NCBI RefSeq assembly: GCF_001649575.2
Contig: NC_051434.1
Span: 13,577,919-13,641,918 of the forward strand
Direction of reading: 5' to 3'
DNA length: 64,000 nucleotides
Source of the DNA: Kryptolebias marmoratus
Lineage: Eukaryota > Chordata > Actinopteri > Cyprinodontiformes > Rivulidae
Under the pieces are notes generated by a model. The model saw only the letters and a program-made list of their open reading frames with translations, had not been told where the DNA came from and ran no database searches. The position numbers and the translations under genes are program-made. Of the stretch, positions 1 through 13,000 are shown in pieces (position 1 is the first letter of the stretch; each line of letters begins with the position of its first letter).

Positions 1-197
1 AAGCTCCTCGGATGAGAAGCGAAACGTCTTCAGCTACAGAATAGAAGTCCGGTTGTTTTTGTTTTTTAACTTTTTTTGAATTTACCATGGCCTGGATGAC
101 TGAGAATCTACACCAGCATAATGAAGTGTTTAGCTTCTCATGTGTATGTTTTTTTGTTTGTTTATTAAAGATTATTTGGCCTATGTTTTAATCTTAC

Positions 198-1024
198 CTG
201 AGCCACTGGGATCAGGTTTTCTCTCAGGTTTAATGCCTTTCATAACACAAATGGATTCCATCACCAGTTTGACCGGCCCTGGAGGGTTCTGCATGGACTT
301 AACTACTGTAATGTCTGCAGGTTTCAAAGTGTCCAGAGCTGCAAGGGCAGCTTCTAATGCAGGCATTGCCTCTGCCAAATCTCCCTCACACTCATCCTGG
401 AAGAAAGGAGGTAAGTAATAAAATGCAGCATTAAAAAGTAACTTCAAACCAAAATTACCCTTAATATAGTTTTCCAAATAGATTTTTTGGTTACAACATA
501 AGCCTTAGCTAAATTGACTGGCATACATTTACTGCATACCTTAATGGCTTTGGCTGCAGCTGCTGCTTCATTTGCTACTTTCTCATCAGCAGACACAAGC
601 TCCTTTTTAGCATCAACCTCTACTGTCTCCCCCTCTATCTTCACCATCATTTTGTCTGTTTCAGCTGAGGTCTGAATGAGCTCAGGCTGCAAAGCTGTCA
701 ACTCTTGCTGCATCACTGATACCTGTTAATATACAACAACATACAGTGACTGGAAAAGGATCAGTTTATTTGATTTAATTTCAGATGGGCTTGACGGTGA
801 GCATTACCTGAGACGCAGCAAATTCCAGTTTCTGAAGGCCAACAATGTAGCGGTTCATTGCAGTGTTCACTTCATTCCTCTTAACTTGGAGCAGAGTCTT
901 AAAGGTAAGAATGAGTTCAAGGTAGGAGGTGGGCGTAACGTAATTATGCCTCCTTAATCTGGAGAAGTACAGTTGAGACATCTCCCTGACGCTCGTCTGA
1001 AATGTTTTGCACATCTCCACCACC
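198..1024 (-). other. dnah3: dnah3 exons: end of AAA4 and start of stalk coiled coil
   Basis: Three exons, 808-1024, 540-722 and 198-396. They encode the region after AAA4 that leads into the first stalk helix (CC1), recognisable by [14 protein letters not shown], then a charged alanine-rich helix ([18 protein letters not shown]), then [13 protein letters not shown] and the conserved [16 protein letters not shown] and PDPSGSGK. The microtubule-binding tip itself is not in the window. The reading frame stays open across the three exons. The last codons are followed by a good donor (CTCAG/gtaaga) at 197-192, so the gene continues leftward; bases 1-190 look intronic and I cannot place the next exon there. 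Confidence 0.9.
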
Positions 1025-4000
1025 CTTAGACACAGAAAACAGTCAGCATGCTTTACAGTGCAACAAATACCACAGCTATGAGGAAAAATTTAGTTTTTAC
1101 ACAGTGTTGTGTTCTCTTACTCCAGTCTGATGTCACTGTCCATTTCCACATCCTCAAGGAACTTGTGAGCCACCATTTCCAGAGCATCATTGGGCCATGC
1201 ATGAAACCAGTCAATGGTGCAGCAGTTGATAAGAGAGGGGAACATTCTCAGACGGTTCCTGAAAGCATCACCGATGGGACTCATGGCTGTTGAAAACATT
1301 TTTCAGTTACAACCACTGAGCTAAATTTGAGTCATGATACACACATCAAAGTTGCCTACCTAGCACAATGTGAAGGTTGGCCTTTACACGATCACTGAAG
1401 TAGTTATACACTGAAAGCGGAGTTGTGTCAATCCGTTTGCCTTCCATTCGTGCGATACCCTGTGCCTTCTCAATGATATCAGCACGTTCATCAGCGGCAA
1501 AGATGTTTGGCACGTCGCCCGTGTTAAGCAGCATGTCAATGTCTTCAAGCATGGCTTCATCCTTAATTTGGCTATCGTTAAAAAGGAAGACAAGACTTTT
1601 TCCTTCAATGCCTGCTTTGAGCATCATCCGCTTGAGGTCATCCCGCCAGTCCGACATGCTGTAGTTCTTGGTTAGCTCGATCTGGAACAGGACGTAATCG
1701 TTGATGAAAGTGCCGAGCTTAGTGGCACTTTGGCGCCCTGAGCCACCAATCCCAACGAGCAGAAGGTGGCCATTGTCCTGTTTCAGCACGCGGCAGATGC
1801 GAGAAATGTGCTCAATAGCAAACTTGAACATTACAAGGGACATGGGTGCCTTGCTGCAGCTGTTGTACTCGTCCAGGTAGAACTCCATTACTTCTTGCAA
1901 AGCATATAAGTCTGTGATTTCATCGTAGATTTTATTGTCAGAATTTGGGTTGGAATAGTCGCCAAAAAACAAGCTACGGATACTTTCATCTCCAACCTTG
2001 CCATCTGGACTGACGTGGCTCATTAACTAGAAAAGAATGGAGACGTTTATAATTAAACAGAGAGGGAGATGCAGTTTTAAACCTAAATACTGAGCACATC
2101 TGTACTCTAGACATCAAGGTACCTTTTCCAAATTTAGCTTGAAGAACTTTGACGTTTTTTCTTTGACAACAGTAAAAAATGTCTCTTTGTCTGCATTGTC
2201 AATAAGTCGGTCATAGAAAACACGGTAGACCTCATGAATCCACAGGCGGATCAGTTTATCTCCATCCTGAAATAAAACATTCAAAGACACACATTAAAAA
2301 AAGAGGCAAGAAACGTTATAAAGGGATGCATTAGTGTTTTTAATCACTTACCTGCATGTGTGTGTGTGGAGCCAGGAGCACGCCTCGTATCACTCGAGCA
2401 AAGTCTCGCAGGTTGAAGATGTAGTGGGACTTAGATGGGGTGGGGAGAAAGCTTGCTATAGTGTCTTTGTAGACAGCCATGGTAGCCTGCACCATGATTT
2501 TGCCCAGTCTAAAAAAAAAAACAATGTTTTCTTATCAAAGCTATTTTTTGAAATCACTCTATTGATTTACATAATTTATAAAGTGAGGGGAAAAAAAAAT
2601 CAAACTGACAAGTTACCTGAAGAAAGAAGAATCGAACCCTTTGTTGAAGTGCCAGTCAACAATGGAACTAAATATTTTGGTTAGCATTTCATCATCAAAA
2701 GAATCAATTGAGATGATGTTCAAGTGACGGGTGAAACGCCCTGGAATTGCAAACCATAATTCAATTAAAATAAATCTATAGAGAACTATTTAAACAATAA
2801 AAATGGTAGATTTTCTTACACACCTGTAATGTCATTCTTCCCACCACCGGGTGGCCCCATCGCAGACATGAACAGAACATCCACTACATTAAGGGTAGAT
2901 GTGTCTTTCTTATCATACCAGTGATGGTGGTCAGTCCACTGTCTTAACAGCTCAATTGGGGGCTGGGCACCATATTTCTCCTTAGCTGGCATATTCAGGT
3001 CGTCTGCAGACAAGAGGAAAAATCTGTTTTTAAAATACGACCAATCAACATGACCAAGAAGCATTGTATGGGCTAGAAAACTTACCAACAAATACAACAC
3101 ACTTCTTTCCCACCGGAGGGCCAAACACACCCTTTCTCCTTCGGTCCAGCTTTGCCATGATGATGTCTTGAGTCTGATTAGCTGACGTACGAGCCGAGAA
3201 GTTTATGCAGTTGGGCATGTACTGCTCCTTAGGCAACTTTACCAGGAAGTTTTTGTTGATGATGGATTTGCCAGTGCCAGTGGGACCCACAAATAGCATG
3301 GGTATTTCGTGTGCCAGGTAGGTGCGCAGAAAAAAAAGCTGACGTGCTGTCTCCATGGTGGGGATGATGAGGTCTGACACCTGGTAAGAAAAAAAGAAAA
3401 AAACAACAACAGAGTCTTAGGGAACTACCCACAGTAGATTTTTATAGTATAGCAGTAAAGTGTTGGCCATCAACATACTCACATTGGCTCCAGCTGGGAT
3501 GATGTTCTCTTCTTTAGTTATTGAATCTGTCCAGACGTTCCACCGTCCTTCCTTATCTTTATGGAAGTAGTAGTCATAGACAGTGCCTGCAAAGTAAAGA
3601 GTAAACCATCATGCAAAGCTACTGGTGAAAAGACAGACCTGTGATTGGTTATGCATAACCGGCTTAGTGTGTTGTGACCTCTCTCGGGGAAGACGTTCTC
3701 TCGGAGTTCGATGCTTTTGGGCCGTGGATGCTCATCATTCATACCCATGATCAGATCGCGGTAGAAGACGTCAAACTTCTTACGACTGTCTCCAGTGATC
3801 GTCCCACCCAGAGACCATACAACCGCAAACAGGAAGAGACTCTGCAGCCACGTGCTGATCTGCTCACTGGTCACATTTTGAGCAGCGTTGCTTTCTGATG
3901 GCAAAATTTCATCTGACGATGACAGAAAAGTTAACATGCATGACAAATATAAATACCATTCATTTATCGAGTACAGTACGTCTTGTTACTTGTTCTTACT

Positions 4001-7000
4001 AACCTAGCAGGCAAGTAAACAACTTCATTAGACTATAGGTCAAGTGAATGGGAGATGTCTGCACCACAAAGTGACACTGTCCATCTATGAAGTCCAGACA
4101 AGGCTGAACTAACCAATCAAACAGGTCTATAATCTGTAGGGCAAAAGATTAAAAAAGAAGATGAGAAAAATTACCATTTAAGACTTAAAAACATTGTGTA
4201 TTACCAGCCTAAATTAGACAATTAAGCCATATTTGTCTGTAAACTAACCAGTTGTCTATGTTCAGCATCCAGGCTTTCAGGCAATGTGTTCATGTAGGAA
4301 TCTCTTAAAGGAGACCATCCCAGCTGCTGAGGTTCCATATAGATCATACCGCACCTTTAGACAGAAAGCTGCATGTAAATTTTACAATAAACCTAAATAT
4401 TTTGCCTCTTTCTTTTTCAAAAGCACTGCTACCCGGGTCCTATAGCTGCGTACCTGCTGACAGTTGCAGGAGAAGCTTGTTCCAGGTCAGCAGGTTCAAA
4501 GATCAGACTCATCTTGGAACTCATCTGAATGATCTCACCACTCATCAGACAAAGCTAGTGGAGGAGTGTCAACAAGTTTGTTATTTGCAGGTGAATCTTT
4601 TACAAAAGCTTTGTGTGTAGCCACCAAAAAAAAAAAAATTGATCACTAAGATCAGTACTTTCTTATTGTCATCCAAAACAGTATTCATGTTCTCGATCCA
4701 CACAGCATCGATTGGGCCGTCGAAAACAATCCACTGTCGATTTTCTGAGGTGGAAAGAGCCTGATTCCTGAAGGAGGTGGCCAAGACGCCATCGGACCAC
4801 TCATGGCTGACTGGATCGAAGGAGCCATACAGTTGGCCCATGGTGATAGCCTTGGGGTTGATGATGCAATAATTTACTGCAAACTCCTCCATCAGATTGG
4901 CTAAATAAGGATAATTAGACAACAAAAAATGTTACAAACAATCAAAGAAAGAAAACATCTCAAATAAATAATAACATCTAATCGATATTTCTTTGAGTCA
5001 TTGTTGGTTAATGGAATACAAGGGAGCAGAAAAATCTAAATGCAGGTAACAAAAACATATTGACAAGTAGATTTTAAATTCAAACCTTCATAAAGGTCTC
5101 CAAGAGCAGCAGCAAGAACTTTATAGGCAGATGTCTTTCCTCCAAGAGGGTCTCCTACTATCATAAAGCCATGACGTACTAACATCATCTCATACACCTA
5201 GTATGAAAATGCAGTTGTCAGAACATTTAGTTTTGGAAAACCTCTTTTAATCTTAAATATCAGAGGACAATACTCTTCTTCAATACCTGGATGATTTTCC
5301 CAATGAACCATGGCACAGGCTGGAGGTTAAGTTTTGCAATGTTGTCATTTAGTGCCTTGAGAAAGAGGTCATAGTCTGGTTTTGGGAGCACAACTCCAGG
5401 AAATAAATCCGAGATGATACCCTGTGGGCAGCAACAGAAGAAAAATAATATGTTAAGAGGACCTAACTTAAGATAAACGCAAAGTAAAAGTGTAAAGTCT
5501 GACACCTGAAACAGCGGCACATCCTGTGCCAAGAACTTTGCCATGTTGACGTCCATCAGCGCCCGAAGCAGCAGCACGCTCTCATTCTCCTGAGGGTACT
5601 TCAGCTTGAGATTCCCTGCTGCGGTCAGCACAGACTTTACAGCTCGCATGCCGTAGTCGTAGTGGTACTGGGAGGAAAGCTGCTCCGAGCACAAACGGTA
5701 GGTGGCCACAATCTTCTGTGCAAGACTGCAAGCAAAATGTGCATTAGATGTTTAACTATATCAAATGACTAATAATGAATTCACTGAAGCGGTTTTAGCT
5801 AGAAATCCTGGCTCATACCTGCGAGACTCAATGAACCCCATGGAGTATAGAGAGATCTCACCAATGAGACCATAGTCTGGAACCATCATAGCAACTGTAC
5901 GAAAAAGAGCCTACGGGACAGCATCGCCAGGTAAATGTTCATTTTAAATACTTTATTGTTTATAGTAAGTTTCTCTATTGCAGCCCTTTACTATATTGAA
6001 CTCAACAGTTTGATCTGACATGTACCTTCAGATTATCAGGAAGCTCAGCCCTGCCTGCGTAACCAGGGTTCATGGTAATGAAGACAGAACAGGTTGGATT
6101 GAGGGAAATCTCTGTTCCCTCAAATAGGAAAGTCTTCAGATTTTTGGCAATAGCCTGTTGTATACAGAGCACCTGCTGAGCCACCACAGAAAGTACCTCC
6201 ACCTATGACACAAACACACACAGTTTAATTAGTCAAATACTTGGTTTGACAGTCCTGTCTGCAGAGCAGTAAATAGACATTTTTAGGACAGGAAACCTTT
6301 TGTATGAAGCACCAAACTTTGTACAAGGATAGGCTTTTTGTGAATGGTAATATTATTTAATTAAAGTTTTGTAAAGCATCATAATTACTGAACAGAGGTG
6401 TCAATGTTTTATGTATTTGGGTCCTGCATTAAAAGACAATTGTGTTGAATTTAGTGGCATCTAGTGGTCTCACTCTAGAGCAAGCATTTATTTTGCCCCT
6501 CTTAGGTTACTAAAAATAGCAATGCAACAAATGCGAGACCTGAGCCACAGAAGTCTAATAAAATATCAGCAATACTCTCAAATAAAAAAGTCCCTGCACT
6601 CCATTCCCCTTTTCATTTTGGTTCACTGATTTCCTAGATGCCTACGTCATCATGATTGTTTTGTTTAGTTCCAGACACACTTAGCAAGTGAACCAAAATG
6701 ACCACATTTTGCTGTTTAATAAAGCCAGACCACACCTAAAATATGTTTAGTTAGTTTCTGATATGTGAAGTCACATTTCACCAAAACTGAGCTCTTCAAA
6801 CATATCAAAACATTTGATTCATTCTTTTTATTTCCAAGAAATATGTTTTACTCAAATATGACTGATTTAGGTAGGCAAACAATTCCTCCTTCAAATTGCT
6901 GCCAAAGAAAAAGCTAATCTCCTGCAAAGATATAAATTATTACAACAATCTATATGACTGATTATTAATGGACAGCCTTTTGAAGAAGATAATTTATGTT

Positions 7001-10000
7001 TGAAGACATGAAAAGTGCAAATGAGTTCAAAATTTGCAAGTAAATAAAAACGAGTAATTTAAAAACAAATGTGGTCAATCTCATTGAGAAATGGCTACAG
7101 TTTCTATGGCTTCTACTTTAATGTAATGTTTTGTATGAGTGTGAATTGGCTGCAAATGCAGATAAGAAATCCAAAGCCTAAACTCATTGTAACTGGTTAC
7201 AGTTGATGGTTGAGTTATGTCATGAACACCATTTCAAGCAAAAAAAACATTAATAGTTATGCATTATTACATTAATTTTGTCACACAGATTTAAACATGC
7301 AAATCGCTCCACTATAACAATAGCTGAGCTCACCTCAATACGATTGAACTCATCGAAGCAGGCCCAAGCTCCAGACTGAGCCAGCCCCTTGAAGAACTTG
7401 CTCATGGCTTTGTAATCCAGACCATCAGAGCAGTTGAACACCACACACTAGAAACAAACCATCGTTTTGATATCAGTATTAGGAAACAAGAAGGGCAAAC
7501 AGAATGTGGGCACGCTATTTCACCTGTTTAGCCAAAGCTTTTGCCAGATCTTTGGTGGTCTCCGTCTTGCCAGTTCCTGCAGGACCCTCAGGTGCTCCAC
7601 CTAGGTTCAACTTCAAAGCCCCCATTAAGGTCCTAAAATATTACAAAAGCAATAATAATGTATAATATGCAGATTTCTAATTACCATGGCCATTTGTGGC
7701 TCTAAAACAACAGGACCAAATTTACTGGGTTACCTGTAACAGCGATCAGTTAGTGGTGTGATGACCAGACGTGGAGAATTGCCCAGATATTCATAGCCGT
7801 ACTTCAGGCAGGTGGTAATCATGCGCAGCATCACTTCTCCGTCCTCCCAGAAGTAACGCAGCTGAGAAATCCACGCAAAGTCATTCAGGGAGGAGATGCG
7901 GTGCTCTGCCAGTTTCACCACAACGTCCCGAGCTAGTACGGGGAAAAAAACATAACAATTAAAGCCAAATTAAATAAAAGAGAACACATTTTACCTCTAC
8001 TAGATTTTCAGTATTTCAATATTACCATGAACATCAATCACAGTAAGAGCACCGAGGGTCATTCTGGCCCCTCCTGACAGCTTCCCTCGTACCAGCTCCA
8101 CAATGTCAGCAATCTGGGCATTACACTTTTCCACGTAGGCCTTTGGAATGAAAATCCAACCATGTGAAACAAAAATATAACAAATACATATATCATCTTA
8201 ACTTTTTATTTGAAGAAGGAGAAGAATTAGCAGATGGATTTAAGAAACTGACAGGCAGAGAGTTGGTTTGGATGGCCTCAGACACTTCGCTGGTCCAAAA
8301 GATGGAGGAGGCGCAAATGACAACTTGGCCCGGCCACCGCAACACCCACTGCTTCCGGGGCACCTACAGGGTAAAAAATTAATAAAATGTTGATTATGCA
8401 GATTTAGTTAAATATGTTTATCAGCTTTGTTATTATACTTCAGAACTGTTCTAAATATGAAATCCTAGTTTTGTTTTGTTTTGTTTAAAAAACATAATTT
8501 GAATATAAAAGTAATAGTTGAGGATACCTCTGCATACTCAATCACTCCTTGATGGATGACATGCTGAACACTTCTAAGCATCAGGCTCTCTACCTGCAGC
8601 AGCCACTTCTCTACCATCCCCTAAAATGGTCACAAAGTTAATCCACTGCCCAGCGAAACTCTGACAAAGAAAGATAATAATAATAATATTAATAATAATA
8701 AAAACCTTTGCATGAGCTGGAAAAATCTTCTCTGTGAATGGCACGATCTCCTTCTCAGAGCTGATCATGCCGGTGATCTCCATGTTCTTGGTAAACTCCA
8801 GTTTGGCGATGCCCTCGAAGCACTTCTTCAGGTGGGGCTGGACGCACAGGGGGTCTTTGGTCTGCGACAGAATCTCCAGCAGCTCGTCGTTTGACAGGAA
8901 GAAGAATCTGGAACCAGGAGGAAGATGAAGTACGAAGAAGAAGTTGAAGAAAAAAACTAATAAATTAATGATCAGTGCTCCAATATAATGTGCATTCTAA
9001 AAATACATGAGAAACCCATTTAAGCCAACTTTGTACATTATAAATTTACTGTATAGTTTAGAAAAAATTTACAGTTGAACACTTAGAGTAACAAAAAGTC
9101 AAAACCTTGGGAAAAACAGCCTCTTCTTTTCTAAGTAAGTGTTGAGGCCCTTCTGAATGTCATCCAAGAACTCGTTGGACTCCTGCAGTCGTTCCAGCAT
9201 GTTCGGCTGCTCTGTAGCCACCAGAACACGTGTGTCCTTAACCTGGGCCAGTGCAATCACACGCGAGTCAAAGCAAACGTGTCAGGGGAACAATCAAAAA
9301 CAGAAACCAAACGTTTCATCTCAAAAGGGTCTCACAGCTTCGGAAATGATATCCTTCCAGTACTTGTCCACAATGGCAAACTTGCGGCCTTCCTTGGGCA
9401 TCTGAGCGATAATATCCTCCGAGCTGAAGATGGGTTCCAGGTAGAGCCACGTGGCCTGACACTTCAGCATGGTGTCGAGGATATCCTGCATACTTAGCAG
9501 CTTGTCCTCCCATTTCTGAGGAAAAAAAAGAGTAGAACTTACATTTTATTGATTACAATGTGTTTAAGCACATTAGTGAATATTAAAACGGCATAGAGAA
9601 AGGAAACGTAAGGAAATACCTCACAGAAAAACAGATTATCTATAAAACATATTTACACAAACTGATAAGATTACTGTATATTAGTTTCATCAGCATAATA
9701 GTTAAAGTCTTAGTTAGTTCATGTTATTCTAACTCTTTCTCTGGAATAAAAGCGATCTTATTTCACATCTGTAGATTTTTTTTTCTTAAGCACGATCTCT
9801 GATGTCAGCAATGGTATCTCTGTAACTCTAGGCTATAATGACCCAATCACTACCTCGACTGCTATTTCTCACCTTACACTCAGTCTCCATTGGCTTAATA
9901 AAAGGTGAGCCTCGCATAGTCTGCGTCTTAATAACGTGGTCATCCAGAAGGACTTGGATGTCATCTACAGCTGACACGATTTTGGTATCCTACGTGGAAA

Positions 10001-13000
10001 TAAAATTAATGATCGAGCATTCATTGCAATAATTCAAAGTTAAAGATTTGAGTATTTTAGCATGAGGCATGTCTGTCGTGAAGGTTTGTGAATGTAAATG
10101 CGTTCGTCATACAGTATCTCTGTAGGCGGAGAAAGAGAACCGAAGGTTAGCCCATTCTTTTTTCATCTTTTCCATAGACTTTTCCAGAGAGTACTCCTTA
10201 CTGGCTGACGCTCCGATCTCCTCCAACCTAGGTCAAGGTCAAACAGAACGCCAATAAACGCCCATAAACCGCCATTAGTCTCCTCTAGTGTGGTGCATGC
10301 TGTGAATGTGGTGTGCTGCAGGCGAAGTGCTGTACTCGTTGGAGAACTTGGAAAGCCCGAGGTTCAGCATGCTCAGCAGGGAGCTGCTGGCGTCCGGTTT
10401 GACTTCGAAGCCCACAATGCTGCTGATCTACAGGCAGAAATGATTCATGTCAGATTCACAGATCACCTGAAATACGAGACAATAAGTCACACAGGGAAAC
10501 TGATAACCCTGTCGCCAATCGTTTTGAGGCAGCAGACCTGCTCCCAGTGGCGATCCTTCAGGCCGGGGTTGCAGATGGTGGTCAGGATGGACAAGTGCTG
10601 CTTGAAGTTTTCTATCTTGCCTTTAAATCTTTTAGCCACGCTGCAAGGCCCAGAAAGATCAGAGAAAGTCTTTGTCAGCTTGTGCATTGTTCTCCACATG
10701 AGGTCCAGCTCATCGGAGATTTTCTCAGCATTTAGGTTCCGGAAAGGACCTAGAAATTAAATCAGGAAGGAGATGCAACAAAGTGGAAACAATTTCTTTA
10801 GCATTTTTTTTTAAATATATAATTTAAAAGATTTAAAATATAAAAAGGTGAGAACAACAATCAATCAAGTATAATTTCCTTTTTGTATTCCTACCCATCA
10901 GCCACACTTCTGACATGCTCTCAAAGTTCAGGGCTGTGTTCCACAGTTGCTCATACGGTTGTTTATCAGCTATCAGAGTTTGGAGCAATGGAAACTGTGT
11001 CTGCTCCCTGTTGAGCAAACTCTGCTCTTTGTTGATATCCTGTTTAAATACAGAAGCATTTCTTTTTAATTAATTTTCCAGCTAAGCTCTACCACCACAA
11101 GTTATCAGGATAACAACACATTTGATTTGGGTATTTGGATTTGGAAGTTTCACTTGAAACGGACAACCTCCAGCTCATTGACAGCTGCCTCCAGGTTGGC
11201 CGTCATTTGAGACAGCTTCGCCACGTTGTTCTTCAGCTCGTCTATGTTAATCAGCTCCTTCTTCTTAAACGCCTGGATCTCCTTGTCCACCTCTTGCAGC
11301 CTCTGGTCAAAGTCCGAGTTCCTGGGACATTTACGGATTTACTGAGTTCAGTTGATTATTTCTTCATTTAATAAGGAAATAAAACAGGCAATATGGAGAG
11401 GATCCCAACGATAAAGAATTATTAAAAGTCCAAATGTTGATTTACTGCGCTCTTTCCTAATAGTTACGTGTATAACTGGGTGACTCCTAAAAGAAGTCAA
11501 ACAGTAAGTAAAACGGATGATGGCTGTCACTTGCATGAGGCCATGATTCTGAAGAGTTTATCTTATAACCTTGTCTGGAGATGAGCTTCGGCCTGTTTTA
11601 TCAGTATTTCCATACGAGACTTGCTGCCTTCGAGCTCATTGAGGATCTGATTTGGCCACTGGAAAACATAGGAGTTCAGCCTCAAGTCTTCGGCTAGAGA
11701 AAGAGAAAAGCACAGACGTTAAAACTTCAGCATTTCTGTAACACTTAGATGATAAGTTTCATAAAATAACTTTATCCAGAGAGGAAAACTTCAGAAAGAA
11801 GTGAAGAACTACTACATGCAAGAACATAGTATTACACGACAGAGTGGCGTAGTTCATGAGGAAGCTGAGGCGATAGACTGCGACGTCGACCTCATCTATC
11901 ATCTTGTGAACGGTCACGTCACTGTTTTTTTTTATGTATCCAACGAGAGACATCAGTTCTTCTGTAGTTTTAGGCGTGCCTCGAACCGTGTCTCTAATTT
12001 CCTCATACTTTTGACAGATCCTACGGAAAAAAAACGAAAGAACACTTGATGGCTGACGTCTTTTCATTTTCAGAACACAACACTTTCAGAGAGCAAGCTT
12101 CCTCTTACTTCTTGTTAAGCACGTGGTTCTCCTCCACTTCAAACGTAACGATCCTGTCTTTCAGTCTCTCGGCGCAGTCACAAAGGTAATCATTCAGCTC
12201 ACCAGCGTACAGGCAGAACATGGACAGGGGCACGGTGACGTACAGCGAGGCGATCTCCTTCCTTATGACATTAATGCTGTCGATTTTCTGACGATTCAAA
12301 CAATGTGACAAGGCTTTGATGTTAAAATGAAAAACAGTAAAAATCGGAGTGGAGATTGGAGTTGGAAACGTTGAATTACTTTGGCTAATCCGTCTAGAGA
12401 GTGCTTCTGTTTGAGGAAAGCTGACACGTCCTGGTTGGCGGTATTGTCCAGGAGGTTGCTGTATTTTTGATAAACGTCCAGGTACCTGGAGAATTAAATG
12501 TTATATGAGCAATTCCTTTACGTATCATAGCACACAAAAATGAAAAGAGTTAACGCGTCGTTACTTTTTGGGTCCCACTGTGTTCTTCTGGAAAATAATC
12601 TTGGCCTTGTCGACTATGTTCACGACTAAAGATTCCTCAGGTCCAACAGTGCGAAGGAACAAGTTGCTGACATCAGAGAAGAGTTTACATTCCACCTGGT
12701 CAAACAAATGTTTCATGAGATTTTTTTTTTTTTTTGTAAATGGAGTTTAAAGTCACACAACAGAGAAACCACCAGAAACAATGTTTAAACAAAGTGCGTG
12801 GTAATCAGGTATTAGAGGGTTTTACTCTTGGCAACTTCTTAGCACTCTTGACTATTTCCATGAAGGCCCTGTGAATGACGTCCCAACACTCCTGAAAGCT
12901 GGGAGAAAACTCAATGCGAGGCTCATCCACTCGGAGCTTCACCAACAGAACCTGAGACTGAACGTATTTCATCTCATCAAACGCCTCTCCGAAGTCGTTC

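Noticed and set aside
1..190. Next dynein exon (TFRFSSEEL-like frame on the minus strand)
   Set aside because: The translation does not match the dynein stalk sequence expected after PDPSGSGK, so it is probably intron.
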